A stretch of DNA of 64,000 nucleotides from NCBI GenBank assembly GCA_007449985.2, contig VIIQ02000582.1:372001-436000 (forward strand), written 5' to 3'. This stretch comes from Desmodesmus armatus. Taxonomy: Eukaryota; Chlorophyta; Chlorophyceae; Sphaeropleales; Scenedesmaceae. The notes below the pieces were generated by a model. The model made no database searches and had not been told where the DNA came from. It saw nothing but the letters and a program-made list of their open reading frames with translations. Both the position numbers and the translations under genes were made by a program. Of this stretch, positions 35,401 through 47,165 are shown piece after piece (positions within the stretch are counted from its first letter, which is position 1; each line of letters starts with the position of its first letter).

Positions 35401-37157
35401 TCATTTACCAGGAGTATGCGGCCAACCCGGCACAGATCCCCCTGGGGGAGCTGGTGGTGGTGTTTGATGCAGACATGCAGGTGGGCAATGCTGAGCCCTC
35501 TGCTGGCATGTGCAGCCAAATGCTTTTACAATTACGAATTTGGAAGTGTCATCTGCTGCAGGCGCCCTGACCAGGCCCTGTCAGGCTGCCTTCTTGCTGT
35601 GCATTATTGCTTTGCGCCCAGGCAGCAAACAATGAAGTGATGTCACAGACAGTCGACAAGTTCACACACCCTGCGCCAGGTGCAGGTGCAGGTGTCCACT
35701 GTGGCGGCCAGTGCCGGCTTGCTGAACGTGTGTCTTTGCTGTATCGACTGGCCACTGCAGGCCAAGCCGGCCATCTTCTGCAAGCTGCTTGTACCAGGTG
35801 CAGGGGTACCAGGTGCAGGGGCGGCCAGTGCCGGCTTGCTGAACTTGTGTGTCGTTGCTGCTTCATCTGCTGGCCACTGCAGGCCAAGCCTGCCTTCTTC
35901 TGCAAGCTGCTAGAGGTGATGACCAACGACGACATCGCGCTGTGCCTCTCACCCCAGGGCTTCAGCAACGTCGACCCTGCGACCGACATCTTCAACAACA
36001 CCAACCAGCAGTTCTGGGAGTGAGTGCCTGCTGCTGCAAGTTTGGAGATGCTTCATCCTGCTTGATGGCTCGCACAGTGCAGCTACTGTGCAGGCCAGCT
36101 GGCCAGAATGCTGCCGGAAGGCAAGGCATGTGTACGTAGTGGTTCAAACGCTGCTGTTGCTCACATTCGCCATCACTGGCCACGCCGGCCTCTGCCTCTG
36201 CTGCTGCTAGGTATGTGCTGCCAGGGCTGGATGCGCTGGGCTACATCGCCTGCACAGGCACCAACTTTGTCCTCAGGGCCAGGGCGCTGGGCACGGTGGG
36301 GTGGTTCCCAGGTGAGCTACGCTGTTCAATCAGCTTCTGTGCAACACCCGGGGCTAGTAGTGTGCCGTGCTGACAAGGTCAGTCACACTCAAGCACTCAA
36401 TGTGTGATGGAACATACGTGTATTACTTGGCATGCTGTTTTTGTTTGCAGCCAGCAACTAGCGGTGCGCCGCCTGCCAGTGCATGTCTGGAGTGGACGTC
36501 CACTCAACCCTGTTAATGCTTGCAGCCGCTTTGTTCTGCCGCTTTGTGTGTACAGAGTACTGCATCACGGAGGACTACGCGCTCAGCATGGAGCTGAAAG
36601 CAGCCGGCTTCAAGGGAGCATACATGGTGGGCATCAAACGACAGCTGCTTACTGAGCCAGTGCCTCTGCGCTTCACCCAAATCCACAGCCGACACCGTGT
36701 GCTTGACTCAACCAATACCAGTCCCTAGGATGTATCCTGCTGATGATGTGGCACGCTGTTTCATCGCAGGCTGAGTACCTTGCCGTTGGAGAGGCGCCTG
36801 CGGAGATGCGCAACGTGTTGAGGCAGCGCAGCAGGTGGACCAAGGGGCACATGCAGGTGAGACTTGGGGCCTCAGCGGCCAATCTGCTGGGTGCCACCGC
36901 AGTGTGCTGACTTGCAAGAATCCAGATGCAGCGTTCCCTGTGCAGACCATTTTGCCACTATCACGCCAGAGGGTCGCACAGCGTTGCCTTTTTCAGAGCA
37001 GACGCCGCTGTGCTTGGAATGATGCTCCCGTCAGGCTATGGCGAGCTGCTTGTGAGCAATGTCCAAGGCAATCTTTTACCCTAACCCCAAAACCCTAGTC
37101 GCGCCAAGTTGGACATTGTGGCCCTGACCTGGACTGTGGCTGTATGTCCTGCCCCTG

Positions 37158-37192
<35 letters not shown>

Positions 37193-38547
37193 CCCTCTGT
37201 CCACCAGGTCTTCTTCAGCAAGAGGAGCCCCCTGCTGCGTTGGAAGCTGCCCTTCGGCCACAAGCTGCTCTATACCAACGGCACTTGGTCCTACTTCTGC
37301 ACCGTCCTCACCACGTGGACCTTCCTGCTGGTGCCCTTCATCAGCCTGATGTTCCAGATCCAGCCCGTCAAGTTTGGCCGCGAGTTTGCCCTCGCTGCGA
37401 CGCTCTACCTTCTCGCCAACGCCCTCGTCATGAACTACTTCCACGTTGCGGAGCACATGAGGGGCACGTGGATGGCGAATGTCTCGAACTACCTGCTGAC
37501 GTACACGTACGCCAAGGCGATCAGCAACACGATCCTGGCGAAACTGCACATCAAGAAGAAGGCGGGGTTCAAACCGACTGAGAAGACGGCTGGTGGCGGT
37601 GGCGCGGCGGGAACGTCAGGGGCGACTGCGCATATACAGGCAGCGCTGATGAACAGGCTCACCAGCTTGACAAGGTGCGGGTCCCTTAGTTTACGGGTAG
37701 ATCCCCATTGACCCTTTGTAAGGGTACAGGTGAAATGCTGCAGCGAATGCAGACTGGCAGTGTGCAGATGGCAAGGTTGAGCAGCGCCATGCTGCGCAGC
37801 AGGTAATTTGATTATTGAACACTTGATGCTGAGGACTGAACTGTGTGTGGCCTGCAAATGCGGTTGCTTGCAGGCGTTTCAACCACACCACTGTTCCACA
37901 GCTCTACCAGGCACCTGCAGGCAACGCAGGTATGCCTACCCAGGGTCGCCTGCTTTACTCAAACAGCATCCTTGACATATGTGCAGGCCCTGGTTGCTAC
38001 CAGCTGTGGGGTTGTTAGGCCCGCGAGCGTGGGGGCGACTGTTGCATCACCTGGCCGTGCGGCTGCTATGTAGACAATTTTAGGGCATTGGGCATCTCAC
38101 TGCTGCTTGCAATTTATCGCTCCGCACATACCAGACACTTGGTCAAACATGGCCCACATGCCGTTCCTCTTCATCTTGTCTGTGTGACAAAATCACACGC
38201 TGCTGTGGTGCCCCCCCCCCCCTGCATGTACAGGTGCCAAGAAGAAGAAGGAGGACGAGTGCATCCCCGACAAGCTGGTGATGAGCCTCTGCCTCAGCCT
38301 GTGCCTCAACACCATCGTGCTGGGCCTACACCAGGCCTACACACGCGGCGGCCTCACTGGCTGGCTCATGGTGCCCATCTTCTGGGCTATCTACAACGCC
38401 ATCCCGCCCCTGCTGTTCTTTGGATATGTGTTCAATCAGGGTACTGATAGCTTCCACAACATGTGCTTCTGGCTGCAGCTGGTCAGCATTGCGAGTGGGC
38501 TGGGGGCGGTCGCCAGCCTGTGGTTTGTGGTGCCCATGGTGTATTAG
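32461..38547 (+). CDS. GT2 cellulose-synthase-like glycosyltransferase, multi-pass membrane
   Basis: Inferred exons are about 32461-32719, 33103-33445, 33861-33953, 34212-34352, 34582-34676, 35022-35142, 35339-35480, 35883-36019, 36211-36311, 36556-36626, 36770-36856, 37208-37674, 37874-37929 and 38234-38547 (TAG). Phases match at all 13 junctions, giving roughly 800 residues; the true start is uncertain. Two N-terminal membrane segments precede the GT2 core. The core shows VRVLVPCYAEP, YLCDDGKD (first Asp), GKSANLNNAL, VVVFDADMQ (DxD, nucleotide-sugar/metal), CTGTNFVLRARAL, CITEDYAL (catalytic TED) and RQRSRWTKGHMQ (QxxRW). C-terminal membrane helices follow. The enzyme should polymerise a beta-linked wall or matrix polysaccharide at the membrane. 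Glucan and mannan products cannot be separated from sequence alone. Confidence 0.85.
34689..34786 (+). repeat. CTTGCTCGCTGG-type microsatellite in a GT2 intron
   Basis: Irregular tandem tetranucleotides (CTTG, CTCG, CTGG) start just after the donor at 34677. A block reading GGCTTGCTTGCTCGCT occurs at both ends, suggesting a local duplication. Confidence 0.75.
35685..35912 (+). repeat. Duplicated start of GT2 exon 8 with its acceptor
   Basis: A unit of about 120 bases is present twice. It holds GGCGGCCAGTGCCGGCTTGC, then TGGCCACTGCAG and the segment coding AKPAFFCKLL. The upstream acceptor is at about 35760 and the working one at 35881-35882. The upstream copy breaks off after the leucine codons. 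Confidence 0.85.
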
Positions 38548-39881
38548 CTGCTGTTGGATGGGTGGAGAGGTTGTTCTTGCTATGTTGTCAGCACTACTGA
38601 GGCTTCTTTCGAATGTCTTGGAAGCCTGCGTATCCTGCAGAGTCAAGGGTTGCTGCTGCAGGCATGACTGGCGTTGGGGTGGAGGGCACTTTTGCAGCTC
38701 TGGACCCCCCATTGGAGCGGTTGCAACAATTGTTGATGACTTCAGACGCAAGTAGTCGGAAACACGTAAGAAATCAAGTTGATGATCATGAGCAATCACC
38801 ACCAATGCACGATCTGACAGTAGCCACCTCATGTGCCAGGGGCCAGACTTTAGAGCGCATACTCTGCAGGGCACGGTGGCCAATTGGCCAGTGATGATTT
38901 GGGGGCGTATCCTGGGGCCGTAACAGCCCCTTTTGGCTTAGGGAAGTCAAAGTCAAAGTGTTACAAAACAGTTTTCTGCAGGCTTAAGGGCGCCAGGGCA
39001 CTTTTCCAGCAAGCCTATCGGTTTTGAAGTCAGCAAAAGCTTTCCACACAGTCCAGGGGCTATCTCCGCCCACCTGCAGCACGCTCGGCCTAAAAGGGCT
39101 TAGCCAAAACGGTCCAATACACACCAACAACAGTTTCCCAAGAGCTTTTCGCTATCCACGGTCTACAAATGAAGCAGTTCCACAGCGAGCTTGTGGACCA
39201 CCGCACTGGATCAAGGCAAATCTGCAACCGCAATGCTTGGGGCATTGTGGGGGGCACACAGTTCCATTAACATCTATAGTAGCTGTCTGGTATGCCCTTT
39301 GCTCGTTTCGTGACAGTGTGTTTGCCTGGTTATGTAACCCGAAACATTGATGTGCAGCGATGAGGCTCTACTAGGTAGATTATATATTCTTATGTACTTA
39401 AAAGCTCTCAACTCATGCGTAACAAGCCTGACGTCGCAGGTGTAAGTTTATGCGCTCTAAAGACTTGCAACCAGCTGGCTGCAACTGCTTTCGTTGTACC
39501 TGGTCTAGCCTTGACAGAAGCGCCGGTGTGCGCAATTCAACCTTCGCACAAAGTGTCAGTAACCCGGGTGCAATGCAAAGCTGAGTCCGTTCAAGCTGTG
39601 GCTGTAGCAGCAAAATCACGTAATCTACGGTCAAAAGCAGACAATCCCCGCAGAAAGCGCAAGCGTGTGCTCGGTGACGCAAACACTTTGTTGTGCTTGA
39701 TCTTTAACTGTGGGAACCCCTGATTGTCATCGGGCAGGAGGGCAAGGGCAACAGCATCTGCTGTTCAACCTCCATGTACAGCAAACTTTGCTGCAGTGCA
39801 GGCCTCCTGAACCTCCCAGCATGTTGCAACACCATGTAGTCAGTGATATGAATACGGCTGAGCTCCAGTGCAGCGACAGCA
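38548..39881. other. Intergenic; one unassigned open frame
   Basis: An open frame at 39415-39723 (+) codes 102 residues with an Ala/Val-rich start and a basic RRKRKR patch. It could be a small organelle-targeted protein, but no family is recognised and it may be chance. The open frame near 38650-38890 continues from the GT2 3' UTR and has no motif. No repeat was seen. Confidence 0.35.
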
Positions 39882-41019
39882 ATGCTGGATTCTGACAAGG
39901 ATGTGGAGGGAGTGGTGGAGGTCACTGACACTGGAGAAGCAGAGGCACCACACCCTGGCAAATGTGAGTGGCCCCTCCCCTCACCACAGCTTTCTATGAC
40001 GGATGCAGCCATCAGCTCATATGTATTATTGCAGCAGGCCCCTTCCTGACTTGCTGGCATGTCAAGCAGGATGCGTCACACACTTGCAACATGCTGCCTT
40101 GCTCCCCATCCCCACCTCCCACCCACTACTCCAGCAGTGCCCCTCCCCTCCCCTCACCACACCTTTCCACCATGAATGCATCCATCAGATCATATGGAAT
40201 ATGGCAGCAGGCCCCTTCCTGACTTGCTGGCATGTCAAGCAGAAATTGTGCAGGATGTATCACACGCTTGCAACATGCTGTTTTGCTCCCCACCTCCCGC
40301 CCATTACATCAGCAGCTGTCCCCTCCCTCTCACTGACCCCCCCCCCCCCCCCCCCCCCGCTGGCTCTGTCCTACTCCAGGCAGCTGGTGGATGGCAACAG
40401 GCCACATCCTGATTTTGCTGGCATGCGCAGCGGACCGCATCACACATGCAACATGCCGTCGTGCTCCGGAGCCGTTGGGATCCCACCATCCTTCTATTTC
40501 TGCAACGTGCTGTCCTTGCTCTCACACTCACTCCCCCCCCCCCCCCCCCCCCGGGGCTGGCTCTCACCCTATTCAGGCAGTTGGTGGATGGCAGCTGGTC
40601 ACATCCTGACTTTGCCTGCGTATGCAGCAGACTGCGTGACGCATGAAGATGCTGTCTTGTCCCTTCATTCTCACTCCCCCGCTCCCCCCCCCTCCCGCGC
40701 CCCGCACTTCAGGCAGTTGGTGGATGGCAGCTGGTCACATCCTGACCGTGTTCCTGGGCCCCGGCATCCTGGCCATGCCCTACATCATGAGCAGGCTGGG
40801 CTGGGTGGCCAGCTTGGTAGGGCTGCTGTGCTTCTTCACCCTCACACTGTGGACCAGCAGCATGCTGGCAGAGGTGTACCAGGTGTGTGTGTGTGTGTGG
40901 GGCGGGGGGGGGGGGGGGGGGTGCCGGGGGGGGGGGGGGGGGGGGCGGTGCCGTGCAGGCTGCTGTGCTTCTTCTGCCTCACACTGTGGACCAGCAGCAT
41001 GCGAGCAGAGGTGTACCAG

Positions 41020-41050
<31 letters not shown>

Positions 41051-43416
41051 GGCGGGGGGGGGGTGCAGGGGGAGGGAATCGATGAACAATTTTCAAGGAC
41101 TGCGAACAAACTCCTGTATCAGCTGCAGGGCTGTGACAACCACACCACACTGTGAAAAAAAACCCTGGCAGGCAGCCCCACATCAAAGGGCTGCAATCAT
41201 TGCAGCTGACCCACGGTGGGTCAGATTGCTTACAGCAGTCAGGGCAGGGCCAGCGCTACCAGTTGCAACCGCAGACTACTAAGGGAGCATTGTACTGCTG
41301 CTGGTGTTGCAGGTGGATGGGAAGCGCCATGGACGCTATGGGCTGGCAGTGCACAGCATATTAGGTGAGAACACGTTATACCATCAGGCCTGAATCACAA
41401 CCCCAAAACCCTAAACTTTGTGCGGTCAAGGCTTGGGCAAGGGTGCAGAGGGTAGCGGGGTTTCAAGCCCAACTGCCGCACTGGCAGTTCATCCTGAATG
41501 GCAGGCTGCCCAAGGCCCCACAGGGATGAAGGGATGATGAAGTGTACAGTTGCTGCAGACGGTTGCTGCGTACCTGCGATGCAATGCATGTATGGCTGCA
41601 TATCTGCCAGGGCAGGGGAGGTGGAATCCGAACCCCTGACTTCTTTACTTTGCCCTGGAGCTTTACTTTGCCCTGGAGTCAGCCTTGAAAGGGGGGGTGC
41701 AAGCAGGAAGCTTGCTGCTGTGTGCCACAGATGGCACTGGCCAGCAAGCCAAGGGCTCATGAGGGTTTCCCTAGAGCCTATCACTTGAAGTGGCCACAAG
41801 GCTCTTGGGGCAACAGTTTGGATAGCAACGGCAGACGCCTGCTGCAAGGTGTTCGGCTGCTGCCGCTGCTGCGGCTGACAAATGATTTGATCAAATTAAA
41901 TGGAAGTTACACCTGTAGCTATATACATATGCATATAGCTGACACATTTGTTGTTCCACCGCAATGCTACGGCTGATGTTGCCGCCACTGCCACTGCCAT
42001 TGCTGCCGCACTGCACGTCCCTCTCGATTGCAGGCAAGAAGCACGGCCTCTTCATGGTCTTGTCCCAGCACATCAACCTGGTGCTCGCCAACATCGGCTT
42101 CCAAATAGCAGCAGCAGACGCCTACCACACCATGTTGCCACTGCTGTTGCTGCTGCTGCTGCCGCTGCTGCTGCAGCTGCTGACACATGGTCTTTGGCCG
42201 CACTGCTAGGCTCACGCTGCGCCGCTGCCACTGCTGCCAAACTGCAACTGCAGGCAAGAAGCACGGCCTCTTCATGGTCCTATCTCAGCACATCAACCTG
42301 GTGCTCACTAACATATATAAAATATAATATAACATCGGCTTCCAAATAGCAGCAGCAGGCGCCTGCCGCACCATGTTGCCACTGCTGTTGCTGTTTGTGC
42401 TGCAGCTGCGGACGCATTTGTTCTTCCACCGCAATGCTACGGCTGATGTTGCCGCCACTGCCACTGCCATTGCTGCCACACTGCCACTGCCACTGCCACT
42501 GCCACTGCCACTGCCACTGCCACTGCCACTGCCACTGCCACTGCCACTGCCACTGCCACTGCCACTGCCACTGCCATTGCTGCCACACTGCAACTGCAGG
42601 CAAGAAGCACGGCCTCTTCATGGTCCTCTCCCAGCACATCAACCTGGTGCTCGGCAATATAGGCTTCCAGATAGCAGCAGCAGACGCCTGCCGCACCATG
42701 TCGTTGCTGCTGCCGCCGCTGCCGTTGCTGCTGCCGCCGCCGCCGCCGCTGCTGCTGCTGCTGCTGCTGCTGCTGCCGCTGCCGCTGCCGCTGCCGCTGC
42801 CGCTGCCGCTGCCGCTGCCGCTGCCGCTGCCGCTGCCGCTGCCGCTGCCGCTGCCGCTGCCGCTGCCGCTGCCGCTGCCGCTGCCGCTGCCGCTGCCGCT
42901 GCCGCTGCCGCTGCCGCTGCCGCTGCCGCTGCCGCTGCCGCTGCCGCTGCCGCTGCCGCTGCCGCTGCCGCTGCCGCTGCCGCTGCCGCTGCCGCTGCCG
43001 CTGCCGCTGCCGCTGCCGCTGCCGCTGCCGCCGCCGCCGCCGCCGCCGCCGCCGCTGCAGCCGCCGCAGCCGCTGCCGCAGCCGCTGCCGCTGCCGCTGC
43101 CGCCGCCGCCGCCGCTGCCGCAGCCGCTGCCGCCGCCGCTGCCGCCGCCGCTGCCGCCGCCGCTGCCGCCGCCGCTGCCGCCGCCCCTGCCACTGCCACT
43201 GCCACTGCCACTGCCACTGCCACTGCCACTGCCACTGCCACTGCCATTGCTGCCACACTGCAACTGCAGGCAAGAAGCACGGCCTCTTCATGGTCCTCTC
43301 CCAGCACATCAACCTGGTGCTCGGCAATATAGGCTTCCAGATAGCAGCAGCAGACGCCTGCCGCACCATGTCGTTGCTGCTGCCGCCGCTGCCGTTGCTG
43401 CTGCCGCCGCCGCCGC

Positions 43417-43453
<37 letters not shown>

Positions 43454-46150
43454 GCTGCCGCTGCCGCTGCCGCTGCCGCTGCCGCTGCCGCTGCCGCTGC
43501 CGCTGCCGCTGCCGCTGCCGCTGCCGCTGCCGCTGCCGCTGCCGCTGCCGCTGCCGCTGCCGCTGCCGCTGCCGCTGCCGCTGCCGCTGCCGCTGCCGCT
43601 GCCGCTGCCGCTGCCGCTGCCGCTGCCGCTGCCGCTGCCGCTGCCGCTGCCGCTGCCGCTGCCGCTGCCGCTGCCGCTGCCGCTGCCGCTGCCGCTGCCG
43701 CTGCCGCTGCCGCTGCCGCTGCCGCTGCCGCTGCCGCTGCCGCTGCCGCTGCCGCTGCCGCTGCCGCTGCCGCTGCCGCTGCCGCTGCCGCCGCCGCCGC
43801 CGCCGCCGCTGCCGCCGCCGCTGCCGCTGCCGCTGCCGCTGCCGCTGCCGCTGCCGCTGCCGCTGCCGCTGCCGCTGCCGCTGCCGCTGCCGCCGCCGCT
43901 GCCGCTGCCGCTGCCGCTGCCGCCGCTGCTGCTGCTGCTGCTGCTGCTGCTCGGACACAATCCTTCTTTGCCCGCAATGCTACTGCTCATGCTGCCGCCG
44001 CTGATACTGCTGCCACACTGCAACCGCAGGGAAGAAGCACGGCCTCTTCATGGTCCTCTCCCAGCACATCAACCTGGTGCTCGCCAACATCGGCTTCCAA
44101 ATAGCAGCAGCAGACGCCTGCCGCACCATCGCACGCACTGTATGTCGCATCAACGGTACCTCAGCAGGGAAGTGCTGGGCCAGCCAGCCTGTGCTGACTG
44201 TTGTGGTAGGCGGCGTGCAGCTGCTGCTGTCGCAGATGCGGAACCTGCAGGCGGCGCGGGTGACGTCTGCTGTGGGTGGTGTTGCTGCTGTGGTGTACTG
44301 TGCGATAACATTCGCGCTGGCTGCCTCACGGGTGAGTTGGCTTCCTCACGGGTGAGTCACAAATGTGTTTGTCTTTCAGCGTGCAGCAATGGTCCCCTGG
44401 TATGCAAGTTATTTTCCTGGTGTGCAAGTCTGTGGCAGCAGGGTTGCTGAATGTCCATGGAGTGGCCAGAAGTATGGTTTGTCTGTTCAAGCCTGAGCAT
44501 CACCAACTGTGTTGGTCACCAACAATTGCGAGGCACCTTCAAGCAATTGTCCAAGGTCAGGGCCTGGCCATGTTGCACTAGTACTTCCAGCAGTGTTAGC
44601 AGGACAAATCTGCCGACCATGTGGTGCTTTTCCATGCTGTGCAGGTTGGCAACAAGCTAGGTACTGTGGCTGGCTATGAGGCACCAACGGCTGCCAAGGT
44701 GTGTTACACTCACAACACAGGCTGTCCCATGCAACACCTGCTAGACAACCACCCCAGCGGCAATCTGTGCTGCTATTGCAACACGCCATTGCATGGCATG
44801 TTGCTGCTTGACAAGAGCATGGCAAGATATTGCAAGCAATTCACATGCAATCAGCAAAACTTTCCAGACACATTGCTGCCTTCCCTGCTGCAGGTGTTGT
44901 CAGCTTTCAACGCATTGGGGGCCATTGGCTTTGGTCTCAAGTGAGCAAATCGGTGTCGGTACCTCCAGCCTCAGCACAGCATCAAGTCCAGTCGTCTGGA
45001 CTGCCGTTTTATGCAAGCCTTCTACATGTGTGACACGCAAGCTTTGGTCCCATCTCCAACAGAGCCCAGTCAGTCATTCAGTCAGCAGTAGCACCCTGTT
45101 GCTGCCGCCGACACCGCCGCTGCCACTGCTGCCGCTGCCGCTGCCGCTGCTGCCGCTGCCGCTGCCGCTGCCGCTGCCGCTGCCGCTGCCGCTGCCGCTG
45201 CCGCTGCTGCTGCTGCTGCTGCTGACCTGCAGTGCTCCCATCATCACGTTGGAGGTCACTGACACCCTGAAGCAGCCCCCAGCAGCAGCAACGTCAATGA
45301 AAAAGAGCTTGCGGCTAGGCCTAGGCAGCTGCCTGGTGCTGTTTACAGTTGGGGGTGTACTGGGCTATCTGGCACTGGGCAATGCTGTAGAGGGCAGCTT
45401 TCTGCTGGCGTTTGAAGACAGTGCACCTGCCTGGGTGCTTGTGCTGGGCAGTTTGATGGTGGTACTCAACATGATGCCTGCCTACCAGGTAAAGCCGTCT
45501 GCATGCTCACGCCGTGATGTCAGTGTTGCCGTCCTGATGGGGTCGGTTCAACATGCGACACTGCTGCCTTTCAGCCTCATGACATGCTTAGCTGTCGTGC
45601 AGGTCCATGACCATGTGTTAGGCCTGGTACCACTGTGGCACAAGCCAGAGGGGGTGAATGCGTGGTAAGGGCTTGTCAACCCATCCCTGAACCCAACTGT
45701 ATCTGTCTTGTGCTTTGTCTGCAGGTTTGCTGTCAGCCCTGTTTTGCTGCTGTGGAGGCCGGCCTTGAAAGCAGCCGGTGCTGCAGTGGCAGCACCCAGA
45801 ATGACAGTCCCGCTATATGCAGCAAAGGAAGAGCGGGAAATTCACGCAGGATTTGGTTTGCATCGCTGGCTTTCCGCTGCGCATATGTCGCTTTTACGAC
45901 GCTGGTGGCTGCTGCGCTGCCTTTTTTCGCAGTTATTCTAGGCCTTGTCGCTGCTTTGACGTTCTATCAAACAGCCGTGTTGTACCCTGTGCTGCTGCAT
46001 CGCGCTGTTTACCCGCGCAAGCGCGGCGGTGTTGTGTTGACCAACGCAGTGCTGTTGGTTGCAGCCGCTGTCATGGCCTTGGTGGTCGTGGGATCGGTGG
46101 CAGTCATTGCCATGAGTGCGACCAAGTTGAGCCCTTTCAAAACACGGTGA
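39882..46150 (+). CDS. AAAP-family amino acid/auxin permease
   Basis: Eight exons fit in phase and give 462 residues: 39882-39963, 40713-40882, 41313-41364, 44030-44331, 44645-44698, 44894-44940, 45233-45488 and 45725-46150. A short acidic N-terminus leads into SWWMAAGHILTVFLGPGILA and MPYIMSRLGW, the first membrane helix of the amino acid/auxin permease family (Pfam Aa_trans). Other family blocks are GLFMVLSQHINLVLANIGFQ, FNALGAIGFGL, APIITLEVTDTLKQPP and MMPAYQVCCQPCFAAVE. The tail contains FRCAYVAFTTLVAAALPFF followed by GLVAALTFYQTAVLYPV. About ten to eleven membrane helices are expected, with proton-coupled amino-acid uptake as the likely role; substrate is unknown. Intron 3 (41365-44029) is 2.7 kb because it holds four extra copies of the exon 4 start and long CTGCCG arrays. 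Confidence 0.88.
40029..40712 (+). repeat. Upstream copies of AAAP exon 2 start
   Basis: Units of about 175-195 bases contain a version of the exon 2 start (GCAGNTGGTGGATGGCANC). Two clear copies with their own CAG acceptors begin at 40380 and 40576, ahead of the working exon at 40713. Two more degenerate units lie near 40029 and 40204 (GCAGCAGGCCCCTTCCTGAC). Each unit also carries a C run and a CACACNTGCAACATGC piece. Confidence 0.85.
40883..41060 (+). repeat. Downstream copy of AAAP exon 2 end, with TG and G runs
   Basis: The segment coding LTLWTSSMLAEVYQ is repeated with its donor, ending at 41019 instead of 40882 (137 bases apart). Both donors run straight into GTGTGTGTG and then G runs of 15-25 bases. 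Confidence 0.9.
41731..41780 (+). repeat. Partial third copy of the dispersed short repeat
   Basis: A core of GGCACT..CCAGCAAGCCAAGGG and the sequence after it matches the centre of the repeats at 15411-15516 and 17991-18090. Confidence 0.45.
42034..43376 (+). repeat. Four upstream copies of AAAP exon 4 start
   Basis: The segment coding GKKHGLFMVLSQHINLVLAN and IGFQIAAADACRT starts at 42034, 42254, 42600 and 43270, ahead of the working exon at 44030. Each has a CAG acceptor. The copy at 42254 is interrupted by a 21-base AT-rich insertion (around ACATATATAAAATATAAT). Copies 3 and 4 have LVLGN in place of LVLAN and share a long block, so they arose from a recent duplication of about 670 bases. 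All run into CTG-rich sequence after the alanine-rich end. Confidence 0.95.
42480..43930 (+). repeat. Giant CTGCCG and CTGCCA hexanucleotide arrays
   Basis: Three zones occur inside AAAP intron 3: CTGCCA repeats (about 42480-42580 and 43187-43250) and near-pure CTGCCG arrays of about 255 bases (42775-43032) and 480 bases (43447-43930). The CTGCCG arrays grade into GCC and CTG runs. Because the unit is six bases with no stop in any frame, the arrays create very long artificial open frames (poly-Ala, Leu-Pro, Cys-Arg, and on the other strand Gly-Ser and Gln-Arg). These are not genes. Confidence 0.95.
45115..45226 (+). repeat. Smaller CTGCCG array ahead of AAAP exon 7
   Basis: A third CTGCCG/CTG array of about 110 bases lies directly before the acceptor of exon 7 (45231-45232). 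The same hexamer has thus been amplified independently, or transferred, within a second intron of the same gene. Confidence 0.9.
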
Positions 46151-46885
46151 CTTTTTGCTTGGCGGGGTTGGCAACAGCTCAAGATGGTACCTTGTGGTAC
46201 ATTCAACAACTGCAGACGCTCCTACCAGGCTGGCTAGGGTAAGGGAGGCCTTGCCAGCAGCCAGCAGCAGTGCTGCGCGTGTGCTATATCAGCATCATTG
46301 AAAGTAACCAAGGTTTGCCTAGTCAGGTTGTATTGATAGCAGCTCTCGGCTTGCAAAGTGTGGTTCCTTGCCAGCTGACTGCGGCAGTGACCCAGGCCAA
46401 CGGCAACGCATGCGCCACTGTATCAAATCACAGGCATCTGCATTGCTCAAGGACTTGCTGCAGTGCACAGTGTTGCCGCAAGGGCCTTGTGATGAGGGCC
46501 CTGGCCCTGGGCACTCAGTGCACTGAGTACATGCCAGTCAGGTCCTGTCGGGTGCTGAGCCTTTGCTGCAACTTGCCCACATTCTGTTCTGCTGGCAGCC
46601 ACACTTGTGCGTGTGGATCAAATGCCAGGTTCAGGCCCGAGCACGGTGCTGTACATGTGTCAAGTTCGAAGAGATATGGAAGCCAGCAACTGGGCGAACT
46701 GCTGCCAACATTGCAATAACAGCAGGCCGTACGAAAAGATGACACTGGCCAGCAGGTACCAAAGTGGATATGCATGCGCATGCTATGCGCATGCCAAGTG
46801 CACGAAATGCACGCAAGGCAGGAGGCTGCTTGCTCCTGTCAGTAATGAGAACTTGAAGCGCACTCGGTGGCTGATCATGACACCT

Positions 46886-47165
46886 GGGGGTCCACCACAA
46901 ACCTAAGACAGGGGGGGGGGGGGGGGGACGCACAGCCTATTCATCGGAGGGGGGGGAAGGGGTCAATAGGAGAACGAGCCAATCTTTCGGAGGGGGGAAG
47001 GGGTGCAGCGGCCTGTCCCAGGGGGGCAGCAGCAGTACCTAACAACAGCCTAAAACCGACACGGGGGGAGGGGTCTGTGCGCCAAACAGCCTGAAATTGA
47101 CACAGGGGGAGAGGTTGAAGCATATTTGGCGTCCCCCCCTGGTCTTAGGTTTGTGGTGGACCCCC
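46886..47165. mobile_element. Small foldback (MITE-like) element
   Basis: The left end GGGGTCCACCACAAACCTAA continues as GACAGGGGG, and the sequence near 47132-47165 is its inverted complement over about 30 bases with one small indel. The interior of about 215 bases is G-rich and contains related blocks ending in GGGGGAGGGG-type strings after ATCGGAGG, TTTCGGAGG and GACACGGG. No clear target-site duplication was found. The size and paired ends suit a MITE, and the transcript would fold into a long hairpin. Confidence 0.55.

Noticed and set aside
37078..37098. Telomere-like CCCTAACCCCAAAACCCTAG strings (also near 7186 and 41400)
   Set aside because: Only one or two imperfect units each; too short to call interstitial telomeric repeats.
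38613..38894. Open frame just after the GT2 stop codon
   Set aside because: Lies in the probable 3' UTR, with no acceptor or motif.
39415..39723. Possible small organelle-targeted basic protein
   Set aside because: No family recognised and no start, splice or neighbour evidence; kept only as a note in the intergenic entry.
41620..41700. tRNA-like sequence (GGAATCCGAACCCCTGA)
   Set aside because: The T-arm resemblance is weak, no matching acceptor stem or anticodon arm could be folded, and a direct repeat of CTTTACTTTGCCCTGGAG accounts for part of the segment.
42373..44104. Very long open frames on both strands (poly-Ala, Leu-Pro, Gly-Ser, Gln-Arg) up to 569 codons
   Set aside because: They are the stop-free translation of CTGCCG arrays inside intron 3 of the permease gene. 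The short non-repeat parts are exon 4 copies in mixed frames.
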